From Desulfobacca acetoxidans (GTDB taxonomy: Bacteria > Desulfobacterota > Desulfobaccia > Desulfobaccales > 0-14-0-80-60-11): DNA of 8,769 nucleotides. The position numbers and the translations under genes are program-made. Positions 5,749-8,769 of this stretch are shown here, in pieces. The stretch is from the NCBI GenBank assembly GCA_020723225.1, contig DYJG01000079.1, forward strand, positions 1-8,769, in the 5' to 3' direction. The notes beneath the pieces are model-generated. The model was not told the origin of the DNA and made no database searches. It saw only the letters and a list, made by a program, of their open reading frames with translations. The stretch's first letter is position 1; each line of letters starts with the position of its first letter.

Positions 5749-7413
5749 ATGGATGACTCCAGGGAAACAGACCCGAAAGGTTTAACGAGACGAGAAGCTG
5801 TGAAGATTTCGGGGCTGGCCTTGGGGGGGCTGGCCTTCGGTGGGGGCATATTCATCCCCGGAGCGGATAAAACGCAGGCAGACCAACAGTGCAACTGCCC
5901 TCCCGGGCCGACGTGCAGTTGGAGCAGCGCCGCCAGATCGCAGAAGTATTCCTACTTCGAGCATCTGGATTGGTTCTATCCTTTCAACGATTCCACACCG
6001 ACGACCATCACGCCGCTGGGCGAAAATGAGATGCGGATCACGTTCCTGGGTTCATGCATTCCCCCCGTACGTAAGGCCCAGCAGATGATGAGCGTCTTTG
6101 TAGAGGTGGGCTGGGACAAAAACACCCATATGCCTTTAGATCAGTTCGTCTTTGACTGCGGCTCCGGGGTGTGCGCCAATTACGGCGCGATGAATGTGGG
6201 GTTTGGCAGGATGAACAAGGTCTTCCTGGCCCATCTGCACGGTGATCACATGAGCGACTTGACCCATATCTACTGCTTCGGACCCTCGGCAGACCGCAAG
6301 TCTCCCCTGTACGTCTGGGGACCTTCAAGGTCCGGGTTAGTCTGGTATAATCCTGATTATCCTAAGGACCCCACCGTCTGCGGACCATATAATGACGGCA
6401 CGGCAGATTATTGCGACGCGCTCCGGAAAGCCTGCCGGTGGCACTCGGAGAGCTTCAGCTTTCAAACCACCAGCTATCCCGGCTACCCCACACAAAATCA
6501 AATTAAAAATCGCTGGGGATTGCCGTGCCTGCCCACCCCCGTAGGAGACGATCCTTGGGGCGACGCCTATGCCCTGGTCCCCATTGAGCTGGACTGGACC
6601 CAGTACGGGCAAGATCCCACAAAAAACATCGCCTACCAAAACTCAAAAACACGGGTGAAGATAACCCACTGGCCGGTGATCCATACCCGCATGGGCTCCA
6701 TCGGCTACAAGCTCGAGTGGTGGCCGTCAAAGAAGGACTTGTGGGATCCGGCAAAAGCCATCTCTATGATCTACACCAGCGACACCAAACCCGAATACCA
6801 CAGCCTCAACCAGGCTATTAACGGGGGCAAGGGCGTGGATGTGTTCATCCACGAGATGATCGTTCCGGCGCAGGTGTGGGCCATGAAGAATGAGCATCTC
6901 GACGAGCTTCCCCCGTTTGATGACCCCGGGGTCGAAAACTTGACAACGATCCAGAATAGCTCCCATAGTCCCCAGGGGGCATTCGGCTACCTTCTCAGCC
7001 AGATCGATCCCCGTCCGCGCCTCACGGTCGCCACGCATTTCCCCGTGGCCGATGACACGGTCTCATGTGCCATGAAAAGCGTCCAGAAGCATTGCAAAGT
7101 CTATCAGGGCAATGATCCGCGCCCCAGACTCGGCGCCCGTATCACTTGGTCCTTCGACCTCCTGGTGATCACGGTAACCAAAAATAAGATCATTGAGCGA
7201 AGAGGCTACGTCTCGGATTACGGCTTCTCCCCCACGGTCAATTTGCCTCCCGGCACGCCGAACACTCCGAAATATTGGACCTACGCCAAAAATCCGGATG
7301 GGAGTATAAATTACAATAAAAAGGTCGGTGATCCATACGCCCAGATTGACCCCTCGACGGAGATACTGGATTGTGACGGCAATAAGTGTAACTACCGGGA
7401 TGACGGGTATTGA
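5749..7413 (+). CDS. Tat-exported metallo-beta-lactamase-fold hydrolase (GntH-like)
   Basis: This 554-residue protein begins with a twin-arginine signal (LTRREAVKISG, Arg14-Arg15, then a hydrophobic stretch to about 37), so it is predicted to be exported folded to the periplasm. The metallo-beta-lactamase motif HLHGDH lies at 162-167 (His162, His164, Asp166, His167). Further likely metal ligands are His312 in VIHTRMGSIGY, Asp345 in YTSDTKP and His430 in ATHFP, the layout of RNase Z and arylsulfatase-like members. The body, with GENEMRITFLGSCIPPVRKA (91-110) and FDCGSGVCANYGAMNVGFGR (135-154), resembles from memory the family annotated as guanitoxin biosynthesis hydrolase GntH. No other guanitoxin genes are here, so I do not infer that pathway; the substrate is unknown. 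It has about fifteen cysteines, suggesting disulfides or added metal binding. The start is firm: AAAAAGGAG ends at 5741, seven bases before the ATG. Upstream lies the permease remnant; downstream, 97 bases away, the intact permease. Confidence 0.9.
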   Translation: MDDSRETDPKGLTRREAVKISGLALGGLAFGGGIFIPGADKTQADQQCNCPPGPTCSWSSAARSQKYSYFEHLDWFYPFNDSTPTTITPLGENEMRITFLGSCIPPVRKAQQMMSVFVEVGWDKNTHMPLDQFVFDCGSGVCANYGAMNVGFGRMNKVFLAHLHGDHMSDLTHIYCFGPSADRKSPLYVWGPSRSGLVWYNPDYPKDPTVCGPYNDGTADYCDALRKACRWHSESFSFQTTSYPGYPTQNQIKNRWGLPCLPTPVGDDPWGDAYALVPIELDWTQYGQDPTKNIAYQNSKTRVKITHWPVIHTRMGSIGYKLEWWPSKKDLWDPAKAISMIYTSDTKPEYHSLNQAINGGKGVDVFIHEMIVPAQVWAMKNEHLDELPPFDDPGVENLTTIQNSSHSPQGAFGYLLSQIDPRPRLTVATHFPVADDTVSCAMKSVQKHCKVYQGNDPRPRLGARITWSFDLLVITVTKNKIIERRGYVSDYGFSPTVNLPPGTPNTPKYWTYAKNPDGSINYNKKVGDPYAQIDPSTEILDCDGNKCNYRDDGY

Positions 7414-7477
7414 TTGTTGCGATCTCATGGAATACATTTCTTCACGTCCACCTCTGGAAAGCCTGGGCCACCAAAAA

Positions 7478-7505
7478 CTGACCCCTGGCCCCTGATCCCT
7501 GGCCT
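7478..7505 (+). repeat. Degenerate heptamer array upstream of second permease
   Basis: Four consecutive 7-base units read CTGACCC, CTGGCCC, CTGATCC and CTGGCCT. In shifted phase they follow CC-N-CTGR, the same pattern as the array at 133-163 but with C or T in place of A. The array ends five bases before the permease ATG at 7511, so it covers the place where a ribosome-binding site is expected, and none is visible. Confidence 0.65.
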
Positions 7506-7510
7506 CTAAA

Positions 7511-8674
7511 ATGCCCATACCCATCTCCTACAGCTACCGCAATCTCCTGGCCCGGCGGCTTACCACTTTTCTTACCGCCGCGGGCATGGCCTTGGTGGTC
7601 TTTGTCTTTGCCGCGGTCTTGATGCTGGCCGAGGGACTGCGCCAGACGTTGGTATCCACCGGCTCCTATGACAACGCCATGGTGCTTAGGGCCGGGACCG
7701 AAACCGAGGTGCAGAGCGTCCTGGACCGCAACCAGGCGGGTATCGTCGCGTCCCAGCCGGAGATCGCCACCGGGAAGGAGGGGCCTCTGGTGGCGTCTGA
7801 AGCCATCATCCTGGTGAACCTGCCCCGGCGGGGCACGGGCCAGCCCGGGAACGTCATGATCCGGGGGGTGCAGCCGCCGTCTTTCGCTCTCCGCCGGGAG
7901 GTGCGTCTGGCCCAGGGCCGCTGGTTCAATCCGGGCTCCAACGAGATCGTGGCCGGCCTCCAGATCGCCCAGCGCTACCAGGGCGCGGGGCTGGGCGAGA
8001 CGATGCGCTTCGCCATGCGGGACTGGCGGGTGGTGGGGGTCTTCGACGCGGGCAACACCGGGTTCAACTCGGAAATCTGGGGGGACGTGGAACAGCTTCT
8101 CCAGGCCTTCCGGCGCACGGCCTTCTCGTCGGCCACTTTGCGCCTCAGGGACCCGGAGGCTTTCGACGGTTTAAAGGCCCGGCTGGAGTCCGACCCCCGG
8201 CTGCCGGTGCAGGTGCGCCGGGAGGTGGAATTCTACGAGGCTCAATCCCGGCGGCTGGCGGACTTCATCCGCCTCCTGGGGCTGGTGCTCACCGCCATCT
8301 TCGGCCTGGGCGCGGTCCTGGGGGCGATGATCACCATGTACGCCCAGGTGGGGACCCGCATCAACGAGATCGGCACCATGAGAGCCTTGGGGTTTCAGCG
8401 GCATCATATCCTCATCGCCTTTTTGCTGGAAGCCGCGCTCCTGGGGGCCCTGGGGTGGATCATCGGCATGCTCCCCGCGTCGCTGTTGAATTTCATCACC
8501 CTGTCCACCATCAACTGGTCCAGCTTCGCGGAGATCACCTTCCGCTTCACCCTGACCCCGGAGATTCTGCTGAAAAGCCTGGCCTTCGGCCTGGGCATGG
8601 GCCTGGTGGGGGGGATGCTGCCGGCGCTCAAGGCGGCGCGGCTGCCGTTGATTGATGCCTTAAGGGCGGTGTGA
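7511..8674 (+). CDS. ABC transporter permease, FtsX/MacB type
   Basis: This 387-residue inner-membrane protein has the same four-helix layout as the permease at 177-1328. Helix 1 is at about 19-40, an extracytoplasmic domain spans about 45-245, and helices lie at about 252-276, 300-323 and 353-373. The coupling segment after helix 2 reads TRINEIGTMRALGFQR (282-297) and the C-terminus PALKAARLPLIDALRAV (371-387), both typical of the FtsX/MacB group. It would need a separate ATPase, not seen here. The first permease is a plausible partner, since related permeases are often encoded in pairs; the two proteins are only distantly similar. The start is supported by the remnant copy at 5599, which begins at the same codon, but there is no Shine-Dalgarno sequence, only the heptamer array. 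It is GC-rich and complete. It ends 53 bases before the 3' end of a convergent tRNA gene. Confidence 0.93.
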   Translation: MPIPISYSYRNLLARRLTTFLTAAGMALVVFVFAAVLMLAEGLRQTLVSTGSYDNAMVLRAGTETEVQSVLDRNQAGIVASQPEIATGKEGPLVASEAIILVNLPRRGTGQPGNVMIRGVQPPSFALRREVRLAQGRWFNPGSNEIVAGLQIAQRYQGAGLGETMRFAMRDWRVVGVFDAGNTGFNSEIWGDVEQLLQAFRRTAFSSATLRLRDPEAFDGLKARLESDPRLPVQVRREVEFYEAQSRRLADFIRLLGLVLTAIFGLGAVLGAMITMYAQVGTRINEIGTMRALGFQRHHILIAFLLEAALLGALGWIIGMLPASLLNFITLSTINWSSFAEITFRFTLTPEILLKSLAFGLGMGLVGGMLPALKAARLPLIDALRAV

Positions 8675-8727
8675 AGGTTTAATAATGAACGATTACGAAA
8701 GAATTGCGGCGGGCGGGAGGGGAAAAA

Positions 8728-8769
8728 TGGTCGGGACGACTGGATTTGAACCAGCGACCCCAGCGTCCC
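8728..8769 (-). tRNA. tRNA-Pro (NGG anticodon), 3' part only
   Basis: On the minus strand the sequence ends in CGTCCCG-A-CCA (discriminator A, encoded CCA; CCA complement at 8728-8730). Before it is a T-arm GCTGG-TTCAAAT-CCAGT, then a variable region GGGTC and the 3' half of the anticodon arm. The bases GGGA just before the stem strand CGCTG fit positions 35-38 of a proline tRNA, so the anticodon is NGG; base 34 lies outside the window. The acceptor implies a first base pair C1-G72, which is characteristic of bacterial tRNA-Pro. The 5' half is beyond the right edge. The gene is convergent with the permease. Confidence 0.85.

Noticed and set aside
8728..8769. tRNA-Pro 3' end as an attachment site for an integrated element.
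   Set aside because: I found no second copy of the tRNA 3' end within the window and no integrase gene, so there is no support for integration here.

Overview
The window looks like chromosomal DNA from a GC-rich Gram-negative bacterium. The likeliest group is the Desulfobacterota (former Deltaproteobacteria), perhaps near Desulfobacca. This rests on codon style, on the C-rich/G-rich hairpin repeat at the left end, and on envelope-directed proteins (a Tat signal, a Sec signal, a possible lipoprotein). It is an inference, because no ribosomal RNA or other marker gene is present.

Layout, left to right. Bases 1-176 hold hairpins and a tandem heptamer array, then the first FtsX/MacB-type ABC permease (177-1328). 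Next comes an AT-rich gene of unknown function with its own promoter-like sequences (1417-2118), followed by a nested inverted repeat (about 2133-2210). Then come a small exported protein, possibly a lipoprotein (2347-2805), and a soluble histidine kinase with no partner regulator (2884-3690). Convergent to the kinase is a secreted right-handed beta-helix protein with a choice-of-anchor Q type C-terminus (5387-3720, minus strand). Its divergent upstream region holds a 41-codon remnant of a permease gene (5599-5724). A Tat-exported metallo-beta-lactamase-fold hydrolase of the type annotated GntH follows (5749-7413). Last come a second heptamer array, the second permease (7511-8674), and the 3' part of a proline tRNA on the minus strand (8728-8769, running off the window).

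Reading of the whole. The two permeases belong to one family and together would form the membrane part of an ABC exporter or lipoprotein-type transporter, but no ATPase or adaptor gene is visible. They flank about 6.2 kb of unrelated genes with mixed composition and orientation, as if accessory genes collected between two neighbouring transporter genes. The permease remnant inside that segment points to duplication and loss around the same family.

The most noteworthy points are: (1) the truncated permease start, whose first 18 codons are nearly identical to the intact gene while the next 18 are not; (2) degenerate heptamer arrays of the same CC-N-CTGR type just before both permease start codons, where a ribosome-binding site would normally lie; (3) the AT-rich orphan gene. 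I do not see a complete, clearly new multi-gene system.
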